This document shows, one piece after another, positions 19,028 through 27,274 of a stretch of DNA of 64,000 nucleotides. The notes beneath the pieces were generated by a model. The model saw only the letters and a program-made list of their open reading frames with translations. It had not been told where the DNA came from and did no database searches. The position numbers were made by a program, and so were the translations under genes. Each line of letters opens with the position of its first letter. Positions within the stretch are counted from its first letter, which is position 1. Origin of the DNA: an uncultured Sphingomonadaceae bacterium (lineage in GTDB: Bacteria; Pseudomonadota; Alphaproteobacteria; Sphingomonadales; Sphingomonadaceae); contig CANMEE010000002.1 of assembly GCA_947496865.1 (NCBI GenBank), forward strand, positions 930,001 through 994,000, read 5' to 3'.

Positions 19028-19390
19028 ATGAGTATATTTGGCAAAATCAAAAGCGCAATTTTCGGCGGCGAAGCAAAAGCGGCTGAACCGGCAGCAACCC
19101 CCGCAGCCGAAGCAGCCCCAGCGGCGCGCGCGGCCATTACCGAAGTCGACGTTACCGCGCGGCTCAACAGCATACCGGGATCAGACAAGCTGAACTGGCA
19201 GTCATCGATTGTCGATTTGATGAAATTGGTTCAAATTGACGCGAGCTATGAGAACCGCAAGGCGCTGGCCCAAGAGCTGGGCAATGCCAGCTATGCCGGA
19301 TCAGCCGAAGATAATATCGCTCTGCACAAGCGCGTTATGTCGGAAATCGCAGCCAATGGCGGCATCGTACCGGCAGAATTGAAAGACTGA
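19028..19390 (+). CDS. DUF3597 family protein
   Basis: A 120-residue protein starting MSIFGKIKSAIFG, followed by a low-complexity Ala/Glu/Pro linker (about 16-40) and a compact C-terminal domain (about 45-118) with WQSSIVDLMKLVQIDASYENRKALAQELG in part, which matches DUF3597, a small LysM-neighbouring domain of unknown role seen in Proteobacteria. The start at 19028 has GAGGAG at about ten bases upstream. It is followed by a strong hairpin at 19435-19460 that may end its transcript. No signal peptide is visible. Confidence 0.82.
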   Translation: MSIFGKIKSAIFGGEAKAAEPAATPAAEAAPAARAAITEVDVTARLNSIPGSDKLNWQSSIVDLMKLVQIDASYENRKALAQELGNASYAGSAEDNIALHKRVMSEIAANGGIVPAELKD

Positions 19391-19434
19391 TTATTCCGTC
19401 CTTTACTGGACGTCATGTCCAAATGAAATTAGGC

Positions 19435-19460
19435 GGGGGCTATGCGCGATCATAGCCCCC
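19435..19460 (+). promoter_or_regulatory. 10-base-pair hairpin enclosing the start codon of the uracil-DNA glycosylase gene
   Basis: GGGGGCTATG (19435-19444) pairs perfectly with CATAGCCCCC (19451-19460) around a six-base CGCGAT loop. The G-run is the only ribosome-site-like sequence for the following gene and its ATG (19442-19444) is in the stem. TTCCTTTT follows, so the element may also act as an intrinsic terminator for the DUF3597 gene. Either way the start would be masked in RNA. Confidence 0.6.
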
Positions 19461-20092
19461 TTCCTTTTGCCGAAGCCCCGAAAAACTGTCGCCGGTGCCC
19501 GCGCTTGACGGGCTTGCGCAAATCGCTCCGCAAAGAACATGCTGACTGGTGGAACGCGCCTGTCCCTGCTTTTGGTGATCCCGATGCATGGCTAGCGATA
19601 GTCGGTCTCGCTCCGGGCAAGGAAGGCGCCAACCGGACCGGTCGACCCTTTACGGGCGATGCATCCGGTGATCTGCTATTCGCTACGTTGGACAAAGTAG
19701 GCCTTTCGAACGGTAAGTTTCAATCCAGCATTGATGATGGCGTGACCTTGAACGGCACGATGATAATCAATGCGGTCAAATGCCTGCCACCGGAAAACAA
19801 ACCCACCGGCGCAGAGATCAACAACTGCCGCCCCTATATGATCAAAGCGCTGGACGGCTTGCCCCAACTACGCGTTATCCTCGCCCTCGGTAAAATAGCC
19901 CATGACAGCGTAATCCGAATGGCGGGAGCAAAACTCGCTGATTATAAATTTGCCCATGGCACAGAGCATCGACTGCCGGACGGCCGCGTGCTGATCGACA
20001 GCTATCATTGCAGCCGATATAATGTGAACACCAAGCGATTGACGGCGGAGATGTTTGAAGAGGTTTTTGAACAGGCTATGAGTCGCCGTTAA
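19442..20092 (+). CDS. udgB: family 5 (UdgB-type) uracil-DNA glycosylase
   Basis: A 216-residue iron-sulfur uracil-DNA glycosylase that excises uracil (and in family 5 also hypoxanthine or other deaminated bases) from DNA. NCRRCPRL near residues 15-22 and later cysteines in KCLPP and YHCSRYN would bind the 4Fe-4S cluster. VGLAPGKEGANRTGRPFTGD is the family active-site loop region. In place of the usual HPS it carries H-C-S, consistent with family 5 having Cys there. The start codon lies inside a strong hairpin; no later start would keep the first two cysteines. It converges on aguB with a four-base overlap of stops. Confidence 0.85.
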   Translation: MRDHSPLPFAEAPKNCRRCPRLTGLRKSLRKEHADWWNAPVPAFGDPDAWLAIVGLAPGKEGANRTGRPFTGDASGDLLFATLDKVGLSNGKFQSSIDDGVTLNGTMIINAVKCLPPENKPTGAEINNCRPYMIKALDGLPQLRVILALGKIAHDSVIRMAGAKLADYKFAHGTEHRLPDGRVLIDSYHCSRYNVNTKRLTAEMFEEVFEQAMSRR

Positions 20093-20940
20093 CGGTCCTC
20101 AACCAACCGCCCATAAAGATCCGGCCGGCGATCCCTGAAAAAACCCATGCCTGCGCGATGTTTGCGCGCCTGTTCCAGATCAAAAGTCGCAACCAGCACG
20201 CCGCTGTCTTCCGCGCCATATTCCACCACTAGATCACCCCATTCATTAGCGATGAAGCTGTGCCCGTAAAAGGCCTGTCCGTCTTCCTCGCCAATGCGAT
20301 TGCTGGCGACCACCGGCATGCAATTGCTCACAGCATGGCCCTGCATGGCGCGCCGCCACATGCGACTGGTGTCGAGGTCCGCGTCATAAGGTTCTGAACC
20401 AATGGCGGTTGGGTAGAAGAGGATTTCTGCGCCCATAAGAGCCATGGCGCGCGCGGTTTCGGGATACCATTGGTCCCAGCATATTCCGACACCGATAGTG
20501 GTGCCAAAAACCTCCCAGATTTTGAAACCGCTATTGCCAGGGCGGAAGTAGAATTTTTCCTCATAGCCCGGTCCATCGGGAATATGGCTTTTGCGATAGA
20601 CGCCTATGACTTCGCCCTGCGGGTCTATCATCGCCATGCTGTTATAATAATGCTGACCATCGCGCTCAAAGAAACTGGCCGGAATGGCAACCTTCAACTG
20701 CTTCGCCAGTTTTTGCATTGCTTGCACAGGCGCGCTCTTGCCCACCGGATCTGCCAAAGCGAACAGGGCTTCGTCTTCGGTCTTGCAAAAATACGGACCC
20801 GCAAACAGCTCGGGCGGTAATATGAGCTGCGCGCCCTGCTCTGCTGCTTCGGCAACATGCTCGCTGACGGCCGCGATATTGTCCGCTTCACTGCCATTCA
20901 AGGACAGTTGCAGCGCCGCAACAGTGATCTGGTTCGTCAT
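20089..20940 (-). CDS. aguB: N-carbamoylputrescine amidase
   Basis: A 283-residue nitrilase-superfamily amidohydrolase that converts N-carbamoylputrescine to putrescine, CO2 and ammonia. The Glu-Lys-Cys triad is visible: ILPPELFAGPYF, the Lys in YRKSHIPDGPGY, and the Cys in GICWDQWYPE. Length and the YYNSMAMIDPQG segment fit AguB rather than other nitrilases. The agmatine deiminase gene aguA lies about 3.5 kb upstream on the same strand, supporting the assignment. The intervening genes are two exported methyltransferase-like proteins and a glutamate-synthase-like protein. The stop overlaps the convergent udgB stop. Confidence 0.92.
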   Translation of the reverse strand: MTNQITVAALQLSLNGSEADNIAAVSEHVAEAAEQGAQLILPPELFAGPYFCKTEDEALFALADPVGKSAPVQAMQKLAKQLKVAIPASFFERDGQHYYNSMAMIDPQGEVIGVYRKSHIPDGPGYEEKFYFRPGNSGFKIWEVFGTTIGVGICWDQWYPETARAMALMGAEILFYPTAIGSEPYDADLDTSRMWRRAMQGHAVSNCMPVVASNRIGEEDGQAFYGHSFIANEWGDLVVEYGAEDSGVLVATFDLEQARKHRAGMGFFRDRRPDLYGRLVEDR

Positions 20941-20954
20941 GCAACCATCATGAT

Positions 20955-21809
20955 TTAGGGCAGCTTTTTAAACAACAGGGTCATGCGATCCGACTCACCG
21001 ATTGCAGTATATTTCGCTTTGTCCGTATCCCCTTCGGCATAGCGTGGTGGCAGCGTCCAAACGCCTTTGGGATAGTCTGCGGTATCTTTCGGATTGGCAT
21101 TGATTTCCGCCTGGTTGACCAATTCAAAGCCGTGCGCTTCCATGAACTTCACAACCGTATCTGTGCGCAAATAGCCTTTATTGCCATCGGCATAACTAAA
21201 CGGCGTGCCGTCTTTGGCTCGATGCTGGATGATACCAACCATGCCGCCTTCTTTCAGCATATTGCGCATCACCTTAATTTCGCTATCTGCCAAATTCCAG
21301 CGCATCAAATTGTGCATCATACGCGGAATGATCACGAAATCGGCCGTGCCATTGGCTTCTTCCGGAACTTTGTCGGTGGTATAAGCTGCAAATTTTTCGG
21401 CCGGCATACCGGTCCATTCGGCCAAATCATTGGGAAATTTGGTTGGAAAATTCCGAATACGCTCTTTGGCTTCATCGCCAAAAGGCAAAGGATCAGGTGC
21501 AAAGGTCAAACCGATGAATCTTCCCTTTTCCGCAACATATGGCGCCAGAATTTTCGAATACCAACCGCCACCGGGCACATATTCTACCACAATATCATCT
21601 GGCTCGATGCCAAAGAAACCGATGGTTTCAACAGGATGACGATATTTGTCGCGCGCCTGATCTTCCGCACGACGCTCATGCGTTATAATGGTACGCAAAT
21701 TGGTTTCACTATGCGCGCCGTCTTTTGCGTGATGTTTTGCCGAAACAGGTGCAACAGCTGCCACACCAAGGGCGGTCAAAGCACCCATGATAATCAATGT
21801 CTTCTTCAT
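20955..21809 (-). CDS. exported class I methyltransferase-like protein (COG4798 type), copy 1
   Basis: A 284-residue protein whose start MKKTLIIMG...APVSA is a signal peptide of about 24 residues. The mature part shows THERRAEDQARDKYRHP, then VVEYVPGGGWYSKIL, a SAM-loop-like G-x-G-x-x-x motif of class I methyltransferases, and later ADFVIIPRMMHNLMRW and GGMVGIIQHR. It is clearly a tandem duplicate of the following gene. I start at 21809 because AAAGGA lies six bases before it; earlier in-frame codons at 21815 and 21824 are less well placed. An exported SAM enzyme is puzzling because SAM is cytoplasmic; it may be inactive or bind another ligand. Substrate unknown. Confidence 0.82.
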   Translation of the reverse strand: MKKTLIIMGALTALGVAAVAPVSAKHHAKDGAHSETNLRTIITHERRAEDQARDKYRHPVETIGFFGIEPDDIVVEYVPGGGWYSKILAPYVAEKGRFIGLTFAPDPLPFGDEAKERIRNFPTKFPNDLAEWTGMPAEKFAAYTTDKVPEEANGTADFVIIPRMMHNLMRWNLADSEIKVMRNMLKEGGMVGIIQHRAKDGTPFSYADGNKGYLRTDTVVKFMEAHGFELVNQAEINANPKDTADYPKGVWTLPPRYAEGDTDKAKYTAIGESDRMTLLFKKLP

Positions 21810-21865
21810 CGTCATTCCTTTCAATTCATGGTCATCCCGGAGCCGCGGCTTCCAAGCCTGTCAGA

Positions 21866-22726
21866 CTAAGGCCGTTTCTTAAACAGCAAGGTCATGCGAT
21901 CAGATTCTCCAATGGCTTGATATTTCGCTCTGTCTTGGTCTTTGTTGGTTAGGACAGGCGGAAGCGTCCAGACCCCCTTCTCATAATCTTTTGTATCTTT
22001 GGGGTTGGCGTTGATTTCCGACGAATCAACCAGTTCAAACCCATTAAGTTCAAAGAGTGCAACAACAGAAGCTTGCTTCAAATATCCTTTGGTTCCCCTA
22101 GACATCGCATATGATGCGTTTGCGTCAGCACGATGCTGGACGACACCAACCATGCCGTCGTCCGCGAGAATTTCGCGGAGAGATTGCAATTCGGAATCAG
22201 ACCGCGCGCCGTTGAGCATCCCGTGCATGGAACGAAAAATCAAAACGCGATCGATTTGTCCTTTGAGTTCATCTGGAACTTCATCGCTTTCATAAGCAGC
22301 AATTTTGTCAGCCGGGACATCTGTCCACTTTGATGCAGCGTCCGGGAAACGCTCGGGCCAGCTTTTGGAGCGGCCTTCACGCGCACGATCGGTGAAATTG
22401 ATGCGGTCGCTATCGCCATTAACCGCAATATATTTTCCGTTGCCGCTGAGGTAGGGTAACAATATCCGCGTGTACCATCCGCCGCCAGGGCCATATTCCG
22501 CCACAGTATGTGTTGGTTTCACCTGAAAAAACGCCAAGGTTTGGGCAGGGTTCCGATAGACGTCACGGGCCTTTTCATCCTTGCGACGTTCATGGTTGAT
22601 AGCTGCCATCAGCGCAGCATCACTATGCATAGCACCACCTTTTTCATGATGGTTTGCCAGCGAGGGAACCGCTGCCGTTGCCAATAATGCAGTTGCTACA
22701 CCAGGGAATATAAGCTTCTTCGTCAT
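21866..22726 (-). CDS. exported class I methyltransferase-like protein (COG4798 type), copy 2
   Basis: A 286-residue paralogue of the downstream protein, with signal peptide MTKKLIFPGVATALLATAAV and a mature part opening HEKGGAMHSDAAL. The shared blocks are NHERRKDEKARDVYRNP, VAEYGPGGGWYTRIL (more canonical GPGGG than copy 1), DGMVGVVQHRAD and the C-terminal ESDRMTLLFKK. The 56-base gap and parallel orientation point to a tandem duplication with a joint transcript. The functional question of copy 1 applies here too: the family is predicted methyltransferase, but the localisation argues for caution. Confidence 0.82.
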   Translation of the reverse strand: MTKKLIFPGVATALLATAAVPSLANHHEKGGAMHSDAALMAAINHERRKDEKARDVYRNPAQTLAFFQVKPTHTVAEYGPGGGWYTRILLPYLSGNGKYIAVNGDSDRINFTDRAREGRSKSWPERFPDAASKWTDVPADKIAAYESDEVPDELKGQIDRVLIFRSMHGMLNGARSDSELQSLREILADDGMVGVVQHRADANASYAMSRGTKGYLKQASVVALFELNGFELVDSSEINANPKDTKDYEKGVWTLPPVLTNKDQDRAKYQAIGESDRMTLLFKKRP

Positions 22727-22801
22727 TTATTCAGGCCTTTCAGATGGGGAATCTCTCTCTGATACGGAACATAAGTGACCTGCACGGTCATGCAAAGCAG
22801 T

Positions 22802-24322
22802 TTATCCAGAGACACCTTCTATCACCTTGAAATTCTTAACAACCTCCGGCCGCGGATAGAGCTCGTCGAGAGGAATGGACTTACCGTTATCCTGAACTAT
22901 ACGGACATGTTTGCGGCCCAGTTGGCGAGGCTCATCGACGCCGCAGCTATGGGCCAGCACTTCGACCTCATGGACCAGGCTTTTACAATAGTTGGCAACC
23001 TTGACCTTCTTGTCCGACGGATCAAGCCCACGTTGCAGACGCGGATCATGGGTTGTGATCCCGGTTGGACAAGTATTCTTGTTACACTTCATCGCCTGAA
23101 TACAACCGAGAGAGAACATGAAACCGCGCGCGCTGTTGACGAAATCGGCGCCGGCACATAACGCCCAAGCGACCTCACTCGGCGTAATCCTTTTACCCGA
23201 CGCAATAATCCGGACACGCTGTCGCAGGTTATATTTGTGCAAAATATCAGAAAGCATCGGCAAGCTTTCATCCAGCTGTAAACCGACATTGTCCATCAGC
23301 GGCATCGGCGCGGCACCCGTCCCGCCATCACCACCATCGAGAGTGAAGAAATCGGGTGCACTTTCGATGCCGCGACGGTGTATTTCCTCGCAGAGACTCT
23401 CAAGCCATCCATAAGCGCCGACTACGGCCTTGATGCCCGTCGGCTTGCCAGTAACCTTGCGTACTTGGTCAATGAAATCCAACATGTCATTCACGCTATT
23501 GATCTCAGGGTGACGGTTGGGAGAGATTGAAGCTTCACCTTCGGGAATACCACGCACTTTTGCGATAACATCCGTCACTTTTTCAGCTGGTAAGATACCG
23601 CCTTTACCGGGCTTAGCCCCTTGCGACATTTTAACTTCAAACATCCGAACTTGTTCATGATCGGCCACGGCGCGCAGCTTGTCGTGATTCAAACTACCAT
23701 CATCATTGCGGACACCATATTTGGCGGTGCCGATCTGAAAGACAATGTCACAGCCCCCTTCGAGATGATAAGGCGACAAACCGCCCTCGCCGGTGTTCAT
23801 CCAGCATCCTGCCATTTTAGCTCCATGAGAAAGGGCTTGCACAGCAGGCACAGACAAAGCCCCAAAACTCATCGCGGAAACGTTGAACAGTGATTTGGCT
23901 TCATAGGGCTTCTCGCAATAGGGACCCAATGTGCAAGTGGCTGTTTCGGCGGCATCTTTTTCCAAAGTCGGAAACGGACAGTTTACGAATATCGGCGTCC
24001 CCGCAGGATCTAGGTTTTTGGTAGACCCGAAGGCAATCGTATTACCGGTGCCCTTCGCAGCGCGGCCAACCCATTCCCGCTCTGCGCGGTTAAAAGGCAT
24101 TTCTTCGCGGTCCATCGCAAAGAAATACTGTCGGAAAAATTCACCTAAGCTACTGAACAAATGACGAAAGCGGCCGATGACCGGATAGTTGCGTCGCACA
24201 GCGTCCTGTTTCTGTGTAACGTCGACGATGAACAAGACGATTACGCCGGCCAGACCAAGACCGAGCAGAAAAACCAGTATATAAGTGAGTGTGCTCAAAA
24301 CACTCAGAATTCCGTCAGCCAT
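22802..24322 (-). CDS. membrane-anchored FMN-binding glutamate synthase family protein
   Basis: A 506-residue protein with one N-terminal transmembrane helix (about residues 10-32) and a GltB-type FMN barrel. The FMN/iron-sulfur features are FFTLDGGDGGTGAAP (flavin phosphate loop), and the 3Fe-4S cluster set GCIQAMKCNKNTCPTGI. It lacks the glutamine amidotransferase domain and the C-terminal beta-helix of the large subunit of glutamate synthase, so it is not a complete GOGAT. Comparable stand-alone domain proteins occur in many bacteria and archaea; their electron donor and substrate are uncertain. It sits between the methyltransferase pair and aguA. Confidence 0.87.
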   Translation of the reverse strand: MADGILSVLSTLTYILVFLLGLGLAGVIVLFIVDVTQKQDAVRRNYPVIGRFRHLFSSLGEFFRQYFFAMDREEMPFNRAEREWVGRAAKGTGNTIAFGSTKNLDPAGTPIFVNCPFPTLEKDAAETATCTLGPYCEKPYEAKSLFNVSAMSFGALSVPAVQALSHGAKMAGCWMNTGEGGLSPYHLEGGCDIVFQIGTAKYGVRNDDGSLNHDKLRAVADHEQVRMFEVKMSQGAKPGKGGILPAEKVTDVIAKVRGIPEGEASISPNRHPEINSVNDMLDFIDQVRKVTGKPTGIKAVVGAYGWLESLCEEIHRRGIESAPDFFTLDGGDGGTGAAPMPLMDNVGLQLDESLPMLSDILHKYNLRQRVRIIASGKRITPSEVAWALCAGADFVNSARGFMFSLGCIQAMKCNKNTCPTGITTHDPRLQRGLDPSDKKVKVANYCKSLVHEVEVLAHSCGVDEPRQLGRKHVRIVQDNGKSIPLDELYPRPEVVKNFKVIEGVSG

Positions 24323-24410
24323 TATTTATCCCCTAAATCGCATAAATAGGGATTAGCATTTTGCTCCCCTCAAACATAGTTCGCTTGAAACTGGCAAATG
24401 TTACAGGAAA

Positions 24411-25388
24411 TCAAAGTCGTGGGATTTGCTGTGAAACACAGTGGAAGCTCCCACCGCCGCGAAGCAAAGCCTTACTAGGCAGCCCTAAAACCTTTCGCTC
24501 GGAAAACAGTTCCGCAATTGCTTCGACCGCTAGGTCATCTGCCGTAGCGCCATATTGTGGGACGGCGACAACATTATTGCCAATATAGAAATTCATATAG
24601 CTTGCTGGCGCAATGCTGCCGTCAATTTCATATCGACCGACGGATGGAATGCGAGCGACCTCCAAACCAGCGGAAACGGCGCGGCTTGCGGCGTCCTCGA
24701 ATATCTCGGCATTGGCGTCATCAGGATCATGCGCTTCGGGAATTACCACCTTACCCACCGCTACAAACCGCGCGAGATTGTCGACATGGCCATCGGTGTG
24801 ATCGGCCATCAATCCATCACCAAGCCAGCAGATACTCTTGATGTTCAGCGCCTGTCCCAAATTTTGATTCGCCTGATCTTTTGTCAAAACACTATTTCGA
24901 TTGGGATTGAGCACACATTGTTCAGTCGTGATCAAATTACCAGCGCCGTCACCATCTATCGCGCCGCCTTCCAACACCCAATCATGCGAGAGAATATCCA
25001 TTCCCGTTAAGGCCGCAAGGCGTCGACCAATATCTTGATCACCCGCCATTTCAAATTTGCCGCCCCAGCCATTGAAGCGGAAATCATGGGCCTGACGATC
25101 CTTGCCGGCGACCGTTATGATCGGACCGGTATCGCGCAACCAAATATCGCCAAAGGGTTCGATCAGGATTCGAACCTGATCATGGGCCAGCAAACCAGCC
25201 TCATCAGCATCATCCTGATCCCGGCAAACAAGCATGACCCGCTCACCATCGCCATTGTCGCTAATGGCATTGGCGAAAGCGGCAACTTCACGCTGCGCCT
25301 CCGCCAATTGTTCGGGCCATTCTTGCGGATTTCCGGGAAAGCCGATCCAGACCGCTTCATGCGGTTCCCATTCGGCTGGCCATCTCAT
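24411..25388 (-). CDS. aguA: agmatine deiminase
   Basis: A 325-residue peptidylarginine-deiminase-fold enzyme converting agmatine to N-carbamoylputrescine and ammonia. Signature blocks are RWPAEWEPHEAVWIGFP at the start, LEGGAIDGDGAGNLITTEQC, GLMADHTDGHVDNLARF with the catalytic His and Asp, and the catalytic Cys in GGGSFHCVSQQIP at the end. The product is the substrate of AguB encoded downstream at 20089-20940. ATG 25388 is chosen over an in-frame TTG six bases earlier; neither has a strong ribosome site. Confidence 0.94.
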   Translation of the reverse strand: MRWPAEWEPHEAVWIGFPGNPQEWPEQLAEAQREVAAFANAISDNGDGERVMLVCRDQDDADEAGLLAHDQVRILIEPFGDIWLRDTGPIITVAGKDRQAHDFRFNGWGGKFEMAGDQDIGRRLAALTGMDILSHDWVLEGGAIDGDGAGNLITTEQCVLNPNRNSVLTKDQANQNLGQALNIKSICWLGDGLMADHTDGHVDNLARFVAVGKVVIPEAHDPDDANAEIFEDAASRAVSAGLEVARIPSVGRYEIDGSIAPASYMNFYIGNNVVAVPQYGATADDLAVEAIAELFSERKVLGLPSKALLRGGGSFHCVSQQIPRL

Positions 25389-25410
25389 GGTCAATCCAAA
25401 CTACTAGCGA

Positions 25411-27087
25411 CTAACTTCCAGCGCGGCTTTTGTCGCGAATGTCACGAAATTCATCACCGTCATTCCAGTTCGGCCAATCTTCCGTCATCGCCAGCATCCG
25501 CGCCACGGTATAATAGACTTTCAGATCACCCATCACACCGTCCCAGTTCCAATCGGGATTAAATTCATCCTTTGGTCCGTGATAGCGGTTCTCGGTATAG
25601 TCTTTGCTGATTGCTTCACCAGCGGCACGGCCGCCTTCGACAAGGTCTTCACCGCCTTCAAAATAGATCATCGGCACGCCGAGCTTGGCAAAGCTGAAAT
25701 GATCCGAGCGATAGTAGAAGCCTTTTTCCGGCGTTGGCTCTGCCTCTGCGATACGGCCATCGACGGTCAAAGCGCCCTCTAGATAGCGATCCAGCTGAGA
25801 TTTGCCTTTACCGACCACCACGACATTTTTCGCCGGGCCAGCCATGCCAAAGGCATCCATGTTCACGCCACCAACGGTCTTGCTGAGCGGATAGATTGGG
25901 TTTTCAGCATAATATTTGGAACCCAGTAGACCGGATTCTTCCGCCGTCACAGCCAAGAAGATAATGCTGCGATCCGGTGCGCCAGCTTTGACATGCGCCT
26001 CGGCCAGAGCCACCAATGCGGCGGTTCCTGTCGCATTATCAACAGCGCCGTTGCAAATATCATCACCATCGGGTGCGGGTTTACAGCGACCCAAATGATC
26101 CCAATGCGCGGTATAGAGAACATATTCATCCGGACGGGTCTTGCCCTTGATCATCCCGATGACATTTTTGCTGTTCATCTTGCTGATGTCATTTTCAAAA
26201 GACATTGAAGCAGTCACACCCAATGGCACCGCTTTAAAGGCTTTGTCCTTCGCAGCGGTCATCATCGCTTCGAGATCTTGACCCGCGCTAGCGAAAATCT
26301 TGGCTGCGACATCTTTTTGCACCCAGCCATTGGCTTTGGTTTGATCGGCACCGCCATTGGCAGATTGGGCGTAAAATTGCGGTCCGCTCCAGCTGGACTC
26401 CACAACATTCCAGCCATAAGCTGCTGGCGCTGTATCATGAATGATCAACGCTGCGGCTGCGCCCTGACGCGCGGCTTCTTCATATTTATAGGTCCAACGG
26501 CCATAATAGGTCATGGCCCGACCACCAAATTCACCTTCAAGGCTTTCGGTACCGAAATCCGGATCATTCACCAATATGACAACGGTTTTGCCTTTGACAT
26601 CGACGCCTTCATAGTCGTTCCACTCGCGCTCCGGCGCGTTAATGCCATAGCCGACAAAGACCAACTCACTATCAGCGACATCAATTTTCGCCTGTTCCTG
26701 ATAGGATGTGATGACCATTTCGGGGCCATATTTAAAGCTCATGTCGTCCGTACCGCCTTTAATGGTTAGGTCGGACACATTTTTCGCTTCAATTTCAACC
26801 AGTGGCACGTCCTGGAACCAGCTGTCGCCATTGCCCGGCTCGATACCCGCTTCAGCAAATTTCTTGGTGAGGAGCGCTAGCGTCTTTTCTTCGCCCGCCG
26901 TACCCGGAGCACGTCCCTCATAGGCATCAGAAGACAATTCCTGTGTAATATCGCGCATCGTATCGAGCGACAATTCTGGTGCAGCAACCTCTGGCAAAGC
27001 TGCGCCATTTTCTGCGTCATCCACTTTTACACAGGACGCCAGAGCCAGCGCCGGTATAAGCGCGAGAGCAAACCATTTCTTTTGCAT
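25411..27087 (-). CDS. M28 family zinc metallopeptidase, lipoprotein
   Basis: A 558-residue protein with a lipoprotein signal ending LASC (Cys19). The M28 zinc set is complete: TAHWDHLG, Asp in GAVDNATG, Glu pair in TAEESGLLG, Asp in VNMDAFG and His in NRYHGPKDE. A PA-like insert lies between about residues 110 and 280. It probably acts in the periplasm, tethered to a membrane. It shares block order with the exported peptidase at 14735-16237, so the two are paralogues. AGGAT precedes ATG 27087. The aguA start lies 22 bases beyond its stop. Substrate unknown; relatives are aminopeptidases and glutamate carboxypeptidases. Confidence 0.9.
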   Translation of the reverse strand: MQKKWFALALIPALALASCVKVDDAENGAALPEVAAPELSLDTMRDITQELSSDAYEGRAPGTAGEEKTLALLTKKFAEAGIEPGNGDSWFQDVPLVEIEAKNVSDLTIKGGTDDMSFKYGPEMVITSYQEQAKIDVADSELVFVGYGINAPEREWNDYEGVDVKGKTVVILVNDPDFGTESLEGEFGGRAMTYYGRWTYKYEEAARQGAAAALIIHDTAPAAYGWNVVESSWSGPQFYAQSANGGADQTKANGWVQKDVAAKIFASAGQDLEAMMTAAKDKAFKAVPLGVTASMSFENDISKMNSKNVIGMIKGKTRPDEYVLYTAHWDHLGRCKPAPDGDDICNGAVDNATGTAALVALAEAHVKAGAPDRSIIFLAVTAEESGLLGSKYYAENPIYPLSKTVGGVNMDAFGMAGPAKNVVVVGKGKSQLDRYLEGALTVDGRIAEAEPTPEKGFYYRSDHFSFAKLGVPMIYFEGGEDLVEGGRAAGEAISKDYTENRYHGPKDEFNPDWNWDGVMGDLKVYYTVARMLAMTEDWPNWNDGDEFRDIRDKSRAGS

Positions 27088-27201
27088 TTCATATCCTCAT
27101 ATAAGTCTTTGCCTTTCGGCTATGTCGAGATTAGTGGCAGAGACCGATGCCAAGCGCAAGCGACGTGCGCACCCAATATTGCCTGAAATATAGATTCACT
27201 G

Positions 27202-27230
27202 TTGCGTTCTCGATTAGTCTTGCTGATACT
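27202..27230 (+). promoter_or_regulatory. putative sigma70-type promoter of the S9 peptidase gene
   Basis: TTGCGT (27202-27207) and GATACT (27225-27230) are separated by exactly 17 bases and lie 45 bases before the TTG start. The spacing is ideal and the -10 element is good, but this is a pattern match only. Confidence 0.45.
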
Positions 27231-27274
27231 GCCACAGCAGGCAGATTACAGTATTCTAAACTCAGGGGGCATCA

